A DNA stretch of 64,000 nt from Astrocystis sublimbata (Eukaryota; Ascomycota; Sordariomycetes; Xylariales; Xylariaceae): contig JAJNNY010000027.1 of NCBI GenBank assembly GCA_022453515.1, positions 62,001 through 126,000 on the forward strand. The letters are read 5' to 3'. Made by a program: the position numbers and the translations under genes. The notes beneath the pieces were generated by a model. It made no database searches. It was not told the origin of the DNA and saw only the letters and a program-made list of their open reading frames with translations. The number at the start of each line of letters is the position of its first letter. Position 1 is the first letter of the stretch. Below are positions 1 through 10,393 of the stretch, one piece after another.

Positions 1-368
1 ATATCATATGATATGATCTATATAACCTAAAGCAATACCCCACTGGCAATGTCAGAGAATATATGACAGCGTTCGTTATATGCAACGCGATTTGTTGAAC
101 AACTCAAATCTTTTATTATTTTTATCGAATTGAAACCACCCATCCATCATCTAGTCTACAGTACCGGGCATCATCATCATAAGTTCCAAAAAGAGTAGCG
201 CACCTTGGCTATGTGCCAACTCGACCCGGTGTACATACAGATATACTACATAATCGACACACAGACACACGCGCGCATCATGAATGCTGACCAAAGTAAT
301 CGAGACAATCCCCTAGAGCTCTTTGAACCACTCAGAAGCGTCCCCCTTTCCCCTTTCCCCTTTCCCAT
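1..368. other. Flank 3' of hem14, no gene seen
   Basis: AT-rich sequence beyond the stop codon of the minus-strand hem14 gene. It probably holds that gene's 3' UTR. The stretch around 344-366 is a run of CCTTTCCC units. No open frame here has recognisable protein features. Confidence 0.5.
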
Positions 369-2682
369 TCACATATCCTCATCTATTCCTCCCCGTCCCC
401 TCCATCTTCTATCAAGTTCCACCATTTCTGGCGGTGCATTTTTCCGCGCTCTGTCTTCCACCTCAAGATACTCCCTGTCTTCATCGCGGAAGCGATAGCC
501 AGACCTGGTGAACTTCCGAAACAGCAATTTATCCTTCGGAAAGGGCTGCAAGTACTCCCACTCGTCCTCTGTGAAGGATTCGAGGCCGGTGGTGCCGTTA
601 ATGTCGACGGCGCGGCCGTTTTCATCCCCGAAGTCGCCGCCGACGATGACCCCTGCGTCTTCTTGCAGCTCGTGACTCCAGTAGTCTATTTCCTTGTCCG
701 CATTGTCTTCGTCCCCTACCGCCCGTAGCTCCTCGGGCAGGCGGAACCACGGCTGGGCGTGGCCGCGCGCGACGCGCATGCCAGCGTCGAAGCCCGCGCG
801 CATCGCAGGTATTACGCCGATGGTCGTGTAGCTGGGCCCCGCCACGGTAAGCTGGCTCCCGAAGACCTCGAAGAGCTCGAAGTGGGCGCCCTCCATGCGC
901 TCACGATGGCCGAGGAAATGCTGGGGCAGGCACTCGTGGCATAGGTGCGCACCGGCTACGACCCTCTCGGAATCGCTGATGCCGAGCTGGCGTCTCACGA
1001 GCTCCTTCGCCATGGCGATCCCCATCTCTTCTGTCGGGTAGTGCTCCCAGCCATCCCAATGGTGACCGCCGAGCATGACGGTGAGCTTGGTGCCGGGCAT
1101 CTCGGAATCACCGGTACGTAGGTCGGAATCGAAGAGAACGCCGAGGGCGCCTTCTTCGTTGTCGGGGGTGGTTGAGGGGATGAGGTATCCGAAACCGCCT
1201 TCGCCAAGGAGGTCGGGGTTGGGGTACCAGAGATTCACGACCATGATGGTCACAGCGTGTGTCTCTGCGAGAGAGGGTAGAGAATTGGCCGGCTCGGTGA
1301 TTTGGGCCATTTGTTTGGAGAACAACGTAGATATGACATGATCGTATTTCGCAGGCTGCCGTGTTTTCGACGTTGTGACCTGTGTGGAGCCGTCAGTTTC
1401 GAAAGATCCGGATAGTATTAGCGACATCAACAACGCAGCAGAGTGCTTACCAAAACCTTGCCATGTTCCTGTTTCAGGCTGGTGACAGGCTCCCCGTATC
1501 TGAAGCTTACGTTGCTCTTCTTCTTGAGATCATCTACCAGGCCTTTCACGAGCGTTAGGAGGCCGTCCTCAAAAGCCAACAACTTCCAGCCAATAGCCTG
1601 CTCTGCCAACTCGATGATCTTGAGTCTATTAGGGCCGCTTAACATATCGGACACTAGGTAAATATCTCTTGTGTGTACATAAGACTGACCCTCCGCCGGA
1701 TTTAGAGGCCTCTTGTGTTGATACCATAGATTCTCCAACATTGTATGCTTGGCGCTCAGTTTATGGATGTCGCCTCCGTATATCCCGTGCATCATGCCCG
1801 ATACTATGTTGTTCACGATCCTGTCATCCCCAAGCAGCCGGGTCAAGAACCGTGCTACTGTCAACTCATCCTCGGGAAATTGATTGAGCTCCGACCATTC
1901 TTGCGGATTGTCGGCCCGCATCAGGGATTTGTTGAAGTTAGACCAGTAGCCGAGCGCAGCCTTGACACCGCCCGACCATACCGGCTCTGTGAGGAAGCTT
2001 TGGATGGCGCCGAGGATGTTGTCCACGCTCAGTTCCGCAGAAGGCAGTTTCACAAGATGATCGGGGTAGTATAGATATCGGTTGCCCGAAATAGGATTCG
2101 GGTGCCTAATCTTATCACCCATATTCAAGTTCGCAAGCTAGAGGTAGAAAATGGCGATGGTCAGTGGTCAAAGGAGTATAGTTCCTCCCGCAGGTGAAGA
2201 AAGGGGGCCCTGCCGGCTTGACTCACCACATCGTACAGCACCAGGTCGTCATACTTGGTCGAGACACTGCCGGACCGAAGCATGCGAGGACCTTTCTGGA
2301 GAAGGACATGGCCCTTGCGGCCTTGGTCGTCCTCGACCTCGACGCGGTCCGCCTTGATCCAGCCTCCCGGCCTATCGCTGGCCTCGTAGATGGTTATATG
2401 AGCGTCCTTGGCGTGGCGGGCCAGATAATGAGCTGCGGTCAAGCCGGTGATGCCAGCTCCAAGAACAGCGATCTCGCGCGGCTTTGGCCGGCTCTGTCCG
2501 CTTCGGGCAGCAGTCGCGTACTGTTGTTTTCGAAGCTGGACAGCAGTGCTGGGGCTTGCACACAGAGCGCTGCTTCGGTTCAACGACGGGTGGCAGGTCC
2601 TCACCCGGGGCACTGTGCCGAGGTATCGAACTGATGTTCGTGAAAGGCTTATAAATACATGATCAGTGCGTTGGAAAGTCAT
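369..2682 (-). CDS. hem14: Protoporphyrinogen oxidase (haem biosynthesis)
   Basis: Oxidises protoporphyrinogen IX to protoporphyrin IX, the penultimate haem step, at the mitochondrial inner membrane. Three exons: 2227-2682, 1451-2137, 369-1379; introns of 89 and 71 nt with GTGAGT and GTAAGC donors. The splice gives 717 residues. The N-terminal 70 residues are basic and Ser/Thr-rich, like a mitochondrial presequence. The dinucleotide-binding motif GAGITGLTAAHYL starts near residue 75. Residues such as GNRYLYYPDHLVKLP and the late GPSYTTIGVIPAMRAG segment fit the FAD-dependent PPOX family. After the family's usual end there are about 115 further charged residues, making it longer than I expect for this enzyme. 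The start at 2682 is the first ATG in frame. The next gene, nab2, is on the same strand 1.1 kb upstream. Function is known from the family; the extension is unexplained. Confidence 0.9.
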
Positions 2683-2840
2683 TGCACGTGCGTGTGCGTG
2701 TGCGTGTGCGATATACGGCGCTTGCTAGACTAGCATATCGCGAGCTCGCAATCCGAGAGCCAAGGTCGTCAAGGCCTTCTCAGAGCACGCAATTGGATGT
2801 ATTGTAGCCGGCTAGTGTATGGTCCTGCGTAGGTACTGGG

Positions 2841-2880
<40 letters not shown>

Positions 2881-3798
2881 ATGGTGAGTGAGTGGTGCGC
2901 GAAAAGAAGTGAGCAATGCAATGTGGTGGCCCCAGTGGTGATGGTTCGATACTATGGTGGCATGTGGCAGACGTCAGCGACTTCCTATTACTTATTTTCT
3001 GAATTGAGCACCACTTCTTGGTGGGTAGCTACCCTAGTCGGTACTACCTAACTGTACTGGAGGCACTAGGTAGGATCGATGATAGCTGTGTGCCTGCCTA
3101 AGTACCTAACCTAGGTAGGCAGCTAAGGCGAGTTAGTGCGTTAAGTCCAGCCGTGTGTCACAGCATCATGCATCCATCCATCATCCAAGGTTGTGAGGCA
3201 ATACCAGTGCAGCAAAGTCCTGATTTGTAGTTGAGGTTGAATGAATATATACATACGGAAGCAAGTAGGTAGGTTATATACTCTTTACATGCGGCACGTG
3301 GCTAGCGTGGGCAACATCGTCAACGTTGCTGTGTTCCCTACCACGTGCGCTTTTAACTCGTCAAGCATCTCATGCTCATGCTCATGCTCTGGCACCTATT
3401 TCACACCACACTTCATCTGTCTGAGATAAACATGCTGCACTTGTAGATTGATTATTTTTGGGGGGAAAATACCAGGTATAACTTGAGAACACATCACAAA
3501 ACTTGCATTGGGTATATTGTATCATAGGTCCCGATAATTTTCCTTTCGGCCATCTAACTCATGAATATCGCATACAGAGAAATGCTCAACGCCACCAGAA
3601 CGCCCTGTCACAGCACCATCCTCCCAGATCACTGACTGGCTGTGACTTCACCCAGGCCCACTCATAATATACAATGTATAAGCCATCTTGGAAATCGTGA
3701 GCCTCCTGGTCAGGCCTTTCGATTCCTATCTCCTCCGCCAAGGCCTCCCAACTCGTCTTGTTGTTTCATAACCGCTCATGGCATCATCCTCGTGTGAT
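2683..3798. other. Intergenic hem14-nab2, simple repeats
   Basis: Contains the hem14 promoter side and the nab2 3' UTR. A GTGTGC-type alternating stretch lies at about 2688-2709 just before the hem14 start, and a long TG run at 2842-2878. TAGGTA-type motifs cluster at 3040-3125. No gene seen. Confidence 0.5.
2842..2878. repeat. (TG)n microsatellite
   Basis: About 18 uninterrupted TG units. Alternating purine-pyrimidine DNA of this kind is hypervariable and can adopt Z-DNA. It lies about 160 bp upstream of the hem14 start codon. Confidence 0.95.
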
Positions 3799-5397
3799 TC
3801 ATTGTATGCCGGCGTCCATGGATGACTCGTCCTGTGCAGTATACTCGTCGCCAGATATGATAAATTCCTCCGGTCCCGCCTTATCAACAAATTGCCTCTC
3901 GCTCACGTGACTTTGCGATCCGTCTGCTGTCCACACCTTGTCCGGGAACGTGCCGCGCTGGCCCTCCTCGTGCTTGAAAGGGCAATATCTGTTCTTGCAC
4001 GGCTTGAACTTGCACATCGTCTGCAAGTGTGTGAATTTGCACCCTTCCACCGCGCAATCGCCGCCGTTGCGGCAAGGGGGCATGTCCGGGTGCTTGAACG
4101 GACAGTGCATATTGGTGCAGTTGGGATAGAACTTGCACTCCTGGATGTTCTGGTGGGCACGCTTCGTAGCCGGCGACGGGTGGCGGCCTACACACTTCCA
4201 GTTCTTGCAGGCTGCGCCGAACGAGCAGACGTCGGTCGGATCGACGGTGGTGTTGGGAGGGGCTGCCGGAGACTGGTGGGCAAACTTGCAATCCCTGTTG
4301 GAGCAGGTCAGGTTGAACTTGCACATTGCCGACTCGGGGTTTTGTGCCTCCGTTCTGGCCTGTGACATATCGACGTCTTCGCCCGCGGCACTGCCGTCCG
4401 CAGGCTTTGGTGAGCCGTTCTGCTGCGCCCGGTAGTTGTTCGCTTGATGGCCTCCTCTCCTGCCGCCACGTGGGTTCTGAGCACGATCGAACAAAGATTT
4501 GCCGTTTCGGTTGTTGTTGCCGCCCTGGTTTTGCTGAGCGAGTTGTTGTTGTAGCGCAGCCATCATCTGATTTTGCTGCTGCAGTAGTTGGAAAATGGTA
4601 TCCTGCTGGCCCCCGCCCGGCATCATCCAGCTCATGTCGGCCATGCCGTTCATTCCTGGCGGAGGAGGCATACCCGGCATGCCCCCGGCCATCTGGTTCA
4701 GTCCTGCGGTAATGCCCGCAGCACGGTTGTTCATCATGCGGTTGTTACCACGTCCGCCCCTCGGTCCGGTTGGGGGGGCACGGCCATGCGCATTAATACG
4801 CTCGTTGCCGTTTCCTCGGACGCGATGCAAGACCGAGTCGTGGCTACGGTCCATTGCTTTCGTCATCTGGCCGAACATGCGCTTCTCGCGGGCACCTCCC
4901 CTCATGTTGCCATTTCGCATCGACTTTGGCCCCGTAGGTCTATTTGATTGAACTGTTAGCACTGAGAGTGGAGAGGGCAAGGGGAAACAGTATTGTGGCC
5001 AGGAAACGTACGCGTTGAGCTCCGGGCTGTCTACCGATGTACTCATTTCTACATCTTGCTCCATTGGTACAGCGTCGGTCTGGAATGGGTTGTGTGGCGC
5101 GCTCTCTGCCTGCGCAGCACCACCGTTGAGTTGTGATTGCAGGATGTTGATCTGTTCGAAAAGCCAGTGTGTGAAGTCACGGGCGGCTGGGTCATCGGGA
5201 CCAAGGTTGAGCAGATCGCCGGCCAGCTCTCCAGCGATTTGCTCTTGCGTCTTCCCGTTTACAAGCATGAGAATTATGTATTCCGACAGGGCGGCATCGT
5301 CGTTGGATTGCGCCCAGCCGACTTCCATCAGCTTTGGCTGGATGACACCGGTAAGGGCATCCGCCAGAGGCGTGTTCAGCGCGATCTCGATCGACAT
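3799..5397 (-). CDS. nab2: Nuclear poly(A)-RNA-binding CCCH protein Nab2
   Basis: Binds poly(A) tails in the nucleus, controls tail length and couples mRNA to export. The start is Met at 5397 (MSIEIALNTPLAD); the frame is open further upstream but has no ATG. Exons 5012-5397 and 3799-4939 flank a 72-nt intron (4940-5011, GTACGT...ATAG) that is itself open and a multiple of three. The spliced product is about 508 residues. The N-terminal segment with AALSEYIILMLVNGKTQEQIAGELA resembles the Nab2 PWI-like fold. The middle is rich in Gly, Met, Gln and Arg (RGG-like). The C-terminal half carries five Cys/His fingers, including CKFNLTCSNRDCKFAH, CSFGAACKNWKCVGRH, CKFYPNCTNMHCPFKH and CKFKPCKNRYCPFKH. 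Family role is established in yeast; the assignment rests on finger spacing and the N-terminal motif. Confidence 0.88.
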   Translation of the reverse strand: MSIEIALNTPLADALTGVIQPKLMEVGWAQSNDDAALSEYIILMLVNGKTQEQIAGELAGDLLNLGPDDPAARDFTHWLFEQINILQSQLNGGAAQAESAPHNPFQTDAVPMEQDVEMSTSVDSPELNAYVSWPQYCFPLPSPLSVLTVQSNRPTGPKSMRNGNMRGGAREKRMFGQMTKAMDRSHDSVLHRVRGNGNERINAHGRAPPTGPRGGRGNNRMMNNRAAGITAGLNQMAGGMPGMPPPPGMNGMADMSWMMPGGGQQDTIFQLLQQQNQMMAALQQQLAQQNQGGNNNRNGKSLFDRAQNPRGGRRGGHQANNYRAQQNGSPKPADGSAAGEDVDMSQARTEAQNPESAMCKFNLTCSNRDCKFAHQSPAAPPNTTVDPTDVCSFGAACKNWKCVGRHPSPATKRAHQNIQECKFYPNCTNMHCPFKHPDMPPCRNGGDCAVEGCKFTHLQTMCKFKPCKNRYCPFKHEEGQRGTFPDKVWTADGSQSHVSERQFVDKAGPEEFIISGDEYTAQDESSMDAGIQ

Positions 5398-6693
5398 GAC
5401 GCTGGCTGGACTGAATAAGCGCGGGTTCGGGCGGCGGATAGAATGGAGAAGTTGGCGAGCAACTGTAAGTATAGGAGTCGTGGAATCAATCAAGGTGAGC
5501 GCGGCGGAAGGTGTTGGAGGAGATGGGGTCGCGCTATGTGGGAGAGTGGGAGGGCTGGCGGCGAGATCGAGGTGGCGACGCCGTCACGACGCGCACGGGT
5601 ACGACTTGGAAAAGATGATGAGAGATCAGAGAAGCAAGCAGACTGTATACGGCTCGTCTGGGTCGCTGGATGTCGTGAATAAGGTCCGCAAGATCGGTAG
5701 ATGCGTGGGACGTTGGGATGTGGAGGTGTTGAGGTTTAGAGGTTACGAGTCTGCGAGGTTGGCAGACGAATAACAAGGCGGGTAAAGGATAGGTTGATGG
5801 ATGAAAGAATCCTTGCGACCTTGCTAGGTAGAAGAACTAAGCTCCATCCATCAAACCTAGTAGATTAATCACCTACACAAGGCAGGCCGTGCGAGCCTAG
5901 CCTGCTCGCCTGCTAGGTACCTATGTAGGTAGCCTCAAAGACTCGCCGCCTGCCGCATTTGTCAGCCTAGCCCTTACGTCAGCAACTCCACTCCACGCCT
6001 TTTGCCGGACCAGCATCCGGTTTGTACCTAGGTACCTTACCTGCAGAGGTATCTCTCAAAGCCGATGAAAACCTCAACTGGACATCCATGATAGCCATTG
6101 ACAATCCATTGTAAATGCAAAGGAAGAGTTGTTTCTTTAGGTATCCGCAGCAATTTCGATACGTTCATTCATTGCATTACAATGCCACATGAAGGCTATA
6201 ACAAGAACCTTTGTTCTACCATTATTCGGAAAAGAACATACCTAGGTATGCATCAATGGTCATGTTATTTATGTAAGTACCCGACAAACGACGGAACAGC
6301 CTCTGGGATTGTTATTATCGGGCTCTACCTGGCTGGAGATAGACGCGAATCTAGTGCCGTTGAGACAATGACTGTCCAGGTGGTTAAGAGGTTAAGTAAG
6401 AGGTACATGTATTCGATTCTGGCAACGCATAGAGCTAGCTGTTGGCACTGGCAGCATCTGTATGCTGCTAGCTTCCATTCTAGGTACTCAAGTAGTCTAG
6501 GTGGCCCAGGCGGCCGACCTAGGGACACGTTGGTCGAGAGTCATTATTCAGCCTCCTGATGCTTCTGCTTTTCTTCATGAAAGTTATCGAATCCTCCATC
6601 ATAGACTGCCTGTCGCTCGTGGGATATGGTACATAGATATTGAACACCCATCTCCATCAAGATCCGGTCATCCTTCATTATCGCCCATATATT
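5398..6693. other. Intergenic nab2-P450, TAGGTA motifs
   Basis: The nab2 promoter side and the P450 3' flank. TAGGTA/TACCTA motifs occur at about 5825, 5912-5935, 6026-6043 and 6239-6247. An open frame at 6098-6559 (+) has no recognisable features and I do not call it. Confidence 0.5.
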
Positions 6694-8525
6694 TCAAGGT
6701 TTCTTTGCCTCCCAGAACGCAACCCTGACCCCGTCGCCGGGCTGAATGACAATCTCCGACTTGAGCGTTGGCTTCCCGCCATCGATCTCGTCCATGAAGC
6801 TCTCGACGCGCTCGAAGCGCTGAAACATGCGCGTGAGCACGTATGTCATCTCAGTCAGCGCGAACTGCTGCCCGATGCAGATGCGCGGCCCGCCGTTGAA
6901 TGGGATGTACTGCCACGGCCGCGGCTGCCAGGAAAACCAGCGGTCGGGGCAGAAGTCCAGATGCGAGGGGAACTTCTCCGACACGGGCGGGTACAGGTCC
7001 TCGCGCCGCTGCATCGCCAGCGTCGAGTAGGCGATCGCCGTGTCCTTGAGAATCCCTATCGGCTGTGTGCCGTCGGGCCCCCCGCCCCGCGGCAGCGTCG
7101 TGTCCTTGAGCGCGAGCCGCACGTTGAACGGCACCACCGGGTACAGCCGCAGCGTCTCGTTGACTACATATTGGAGATATTTCATGCTCTTGAGGTCTTC
7201 GTACGTCGGTGTGCGGTCGAGGCCGACGGTGTGGATGATCTCGTCGCGCAGCTTGCGCACCACCTCCGGATGGCGTCCCAGCTCGTACAATGACCAGGAC
7301 AAGGTCGCGGCCGTGGTATCGCGGCCAGCCAAGAGAACTCCCACTAGTTGATCACGGAGTACCTTGCGATCTCGTGTGAATTGTGCCAACTCGTGCAAGA
7401 AGGTGTAGTCATGATCTGACTTGGTCTTCGTGGCGAGCTCCTCCTGGCTCAGTCGTAGTGCCTGGTCGATGTAGACGTCGCACAGTTCGTTGACCACCTT
7501 CAAACCCCGGCGGAACGACGCACTACAGAGATTCAATTGTTAGGAGAGGATCATATGAGGCTTGGCACATCTCGTGAAACATACTGGGGAACGAGGAACC
7601 GCAGCGGCCCAGCGCGTGCTTTAATACTCTGGATTCGTTGCACTTCATTGAAAGCTTCGGCGAAAACCGCACGAGGACTCCTGCAGCTCAATTAGTCCTC
7701 CGTCACCACCGGTCCCGACAGCTATGCACTGTTCGTCAGGGGCCACCACGGGGGTAGAAACTCACGTCAGCGATTGCACGTCTTTCCCAAGCAAGAAACT
7801 TGTCGATACATCCAGGGTATACCGGAAGAAAAGATCGACAATCTCTAGTGGTTTACCATTTCCGGCCTCCATGTCGACGTATTGATCAGAGCCATCCAGA
7901 GCCCCACCGTTGGCGATTGCTTTGAACAGTATCTCCAGATGGGACTCAAAGGTGTGCAGGTCACTGATCCGCTCTCGCGAGAACTGAGGTCGGAGCAATT
8001 GTCGGCTGGCATGCCAAGACTGACCATCTGTGACGAAAATGCTATCGCCCAGGAACTCCTTCCACTCGTTATGGAACGGCTCGCCCTTGCCATAGTCAGA
8101 AAACTGCGTGGCTAATATGGCCTTGATGTTCTCGGGGTCGGCTGTAAATACGATTCGTTTTCCCAGCAACGTGCATTCCGCATTGTAGTTGGGGGAAGGC
8201 TTGATCATATCTAAGAATGTTTCGAGGTTCTTGTACTTCATGGTAGCTTCGACTTGCTTCGCAACGATATCGAGGCCTGAAGTTTACATTAGCATACCTC
8301 GTAGCCTTCTCGAGCGAAGCAGGAAAGCCAGCATTTTCCTTGCTTCTCTGGATACTTACCAAACGGTATTTTGCTCACGATTAGGGGAGCCCGCGCACCT
8401 AGTCTTCGAACCCTGACTGACTCATCGATGTTTATGTAGATCATCCATAGCGCAAAGACGACGATGAGGCTCAGTAGTATTGACTGGGTAGACGCATGTT
8501 CCAGTGCTTCCGCAACCAAACCCAT
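6694..8525 (-). CDS. Cytochrome P450, CYP52-like (alkane/fatty-acid hydroxylase group)
   Basis: A membrane-bound haem monooxygenase; CYP52-type relatives hydroxylate the terminal carbon of alkanes and fatty acids at the ER. Four exons: 8360-8525, 7766-8276, 7585-7680, 6694-7522, giving exactly 534 codons (533 residues), a normal length. Residues 13-34 form a hydrophobic anchor. The I-helix is represented by GVLLAGRDTTAATLSW, the ExxR motif by NETLRLYP, and the haem loop by FNGGPRICIGQQFA with the axial Cys at residue 473. The segment ALKDTTLPRGGGPDG is typical of the CYP52 group. Introns of 83, 85 and 62 nt restore conserved text at each junction. It stands alone, with no oxidoreductase or synthase neighbours, so a catabolic rather than secondary-metabolite role is likely but inferred. 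The subfamily number cannot be fixed by eye. Confidence 0.88.
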
Positions 8526-10393
8526 CTTGACGAGATGTACCCCTCCACGTCTGGGCCAGGTGTCAGAGGCTAAATTATTCAGGTCCCGTTGGGCGGTTGA
8601 AGCTGACGCTTCATAGACTGTCCCTTGCGGACGTTATCGACATATATATGATGTTGTCGCTAACGGATCACTCGCTCGGTTGTCGTCGTAGATGATGTTG
8701 TTGTTATCGAAGCTGCCAAGGGGTACGAAGGTCACACAGTCTCCCGTTCAATTCCACGAGTGCAGCCACCACATGCATGTGGTACAAGGCACATCGAAAT
8801 GGTGTCCCCGGCTAACTACGTGGAGTATAATTGTCGACGCAGTAGAAGTATAGAAGCTTATATTCAAATATCAGGACAGTTGGAAGCTCCGGTTAACCCT
8901 GGGTTCGCACAGAGTTGATGAAAGGAACACCAGCAGGCCGGCTCCCGGCGGCGACGCTGATTCGTACCATGCTCCATAACTCGCTTATCTGACAAAGAAC
9001 ATAGACGGCGACGAGACTACCGCATGGGGATGCAGTAAGAAAATTATAAGATCATCTTAATATAATGCTAAGTCCCGGACTTTCTCCCATACCATGGCAT
9101 GGCCCATGATGACCCGCTGTGCCGCTTTTACATATAACGGTCTGTACTGTAGTCTGTAAGTAGGCGGCGCCCCGCAGCCGACCCTTGTGATTGATCGATG
9201 GGGTTACCCTGTTCGCAAGCCAAGGCGTATAAGGTTTACTCTACGCTGTCTGGCTCGTAGCGAAGTTGACGACGCCTTGCTTCCTTTGGTATCCTCGTCG
9301 CTGGTTTCCCAAGCAAGCAAGCTAAGTCCGAGGGGAAATTTTTCCATGTATCAAACCACACATATCAATCATCTCACGATGGGCGAACGTTGCATACCCA
9401 CCCATCGCCAGACCGCCACGTGGTTGTCCAGCAATCAATACGCAGAAGAAAGAAACGAGACGAACAAGACCCTGAAGCCAATGTGCAGCTGTGAAGCTTA
9501 GGTACTTACAGTAGCGGATTATGCGCAGTAGTGGTGGGGGTCCTAGGCCACTTTGAGATTCGTGGGCGGTAGGTAAGCGTGATGCGATGCTACAGTACAG
9601 CACCTATTTGGTGGGAGCGTTGCTTGGATTCTTCAACCACATGTGGGTAGGGTGAGCAAGCGATGCATCGCACGCCAATTGACTACCTAGTCTGGCTATA
9701 CTGTATTAGGTAACGCAGATCGATCGCAGCATATCGCTTATATGTGCGCACTTGTAAAACATGCGATGGACAAGGAAAGCAGATCGTAGTTTGTGTTTAG
9801 TGTTGGAGTCACATCAGCTAGGTAATTAATGCGACCGAACTTTCTCCCATCTACGTCGCCTCTGCCGAGGCGACCCGAATGCGGGGGGTGGGATGACATG
9901 AAATCATGATGCGACATCGCACAACGGCCCAGACATTTATTCGGTTTTGATTTGTCTAAGCTGTGCTTCTCAATGTTGATGCGCATGCGCGCATGCGCAT
10001 TTGGTAATTGCTCCGGTTCTTGAATCCAAAGGCTATCTATCTTTTTGGCAGAAACATGTGATCCAGACATTCTAACCTGGGGAGATGCCAGCGATAGAAA
10101 ATCTTGAGAGCACAAGCACAGACTCCAAGAATGGTGGCACGCGTAAGCTTAGGCTAGGCTTGATAATGGCATAAGGCCAAGACTGCCTCCGTATATAAGA
10201 AACGCTCAATCCAGTTACTTTGTGGTTACAAAGAAGTTTCATTTGGACTCTGACAAATGTCAGATCGGATTTAAGTAATTCAGGTTGATTGAGTACATGC
10301 TACTTATAGTGTGCTCTATCTAATATCTTCACATTGCAGATACAAAAGACCATATGTTGGTATTTAAACCTACTAAGTACCATTGTGTGGCAC
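8526..10393. other. Intergenic P450-hexosaminidase, palindrome
   Basis: About 1.9 kb without a supportable gene. It includes the promoter side of the P450 gene and the 3' side of the hexosaminidase gene. Open frames at 9187-9501 (+) and 9738-10115 (-) have no family features. The notable element is the perfect palindrome at 9979-10000. Confidence 0.5.
9979..10000. repeat. 22-bp perfect palindrome, alternating purine-pyrimidine
   Basis: The sequence reads identically on both strands and strictly alternates purine and pyrimidine (ATGCGC units meeting at a central CGCG). It has no spacer, so it could form a cruciform or left-handed DNA. The flanking bases do not extend the symmetry. Confidence 0.9.

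Noticed and set aside
2842..2878. Direct repeats considered as a CRISPR array or telomere-like array
   Set aside because: A simple dinucleotide microsatellite with no spacers; the organism is a eukaryote.
6640..7293. Plus-strand open frame opposite the P450 last exon
   Set aside because: Antisense shadow of a GC-rich conserved exon; no domain features.
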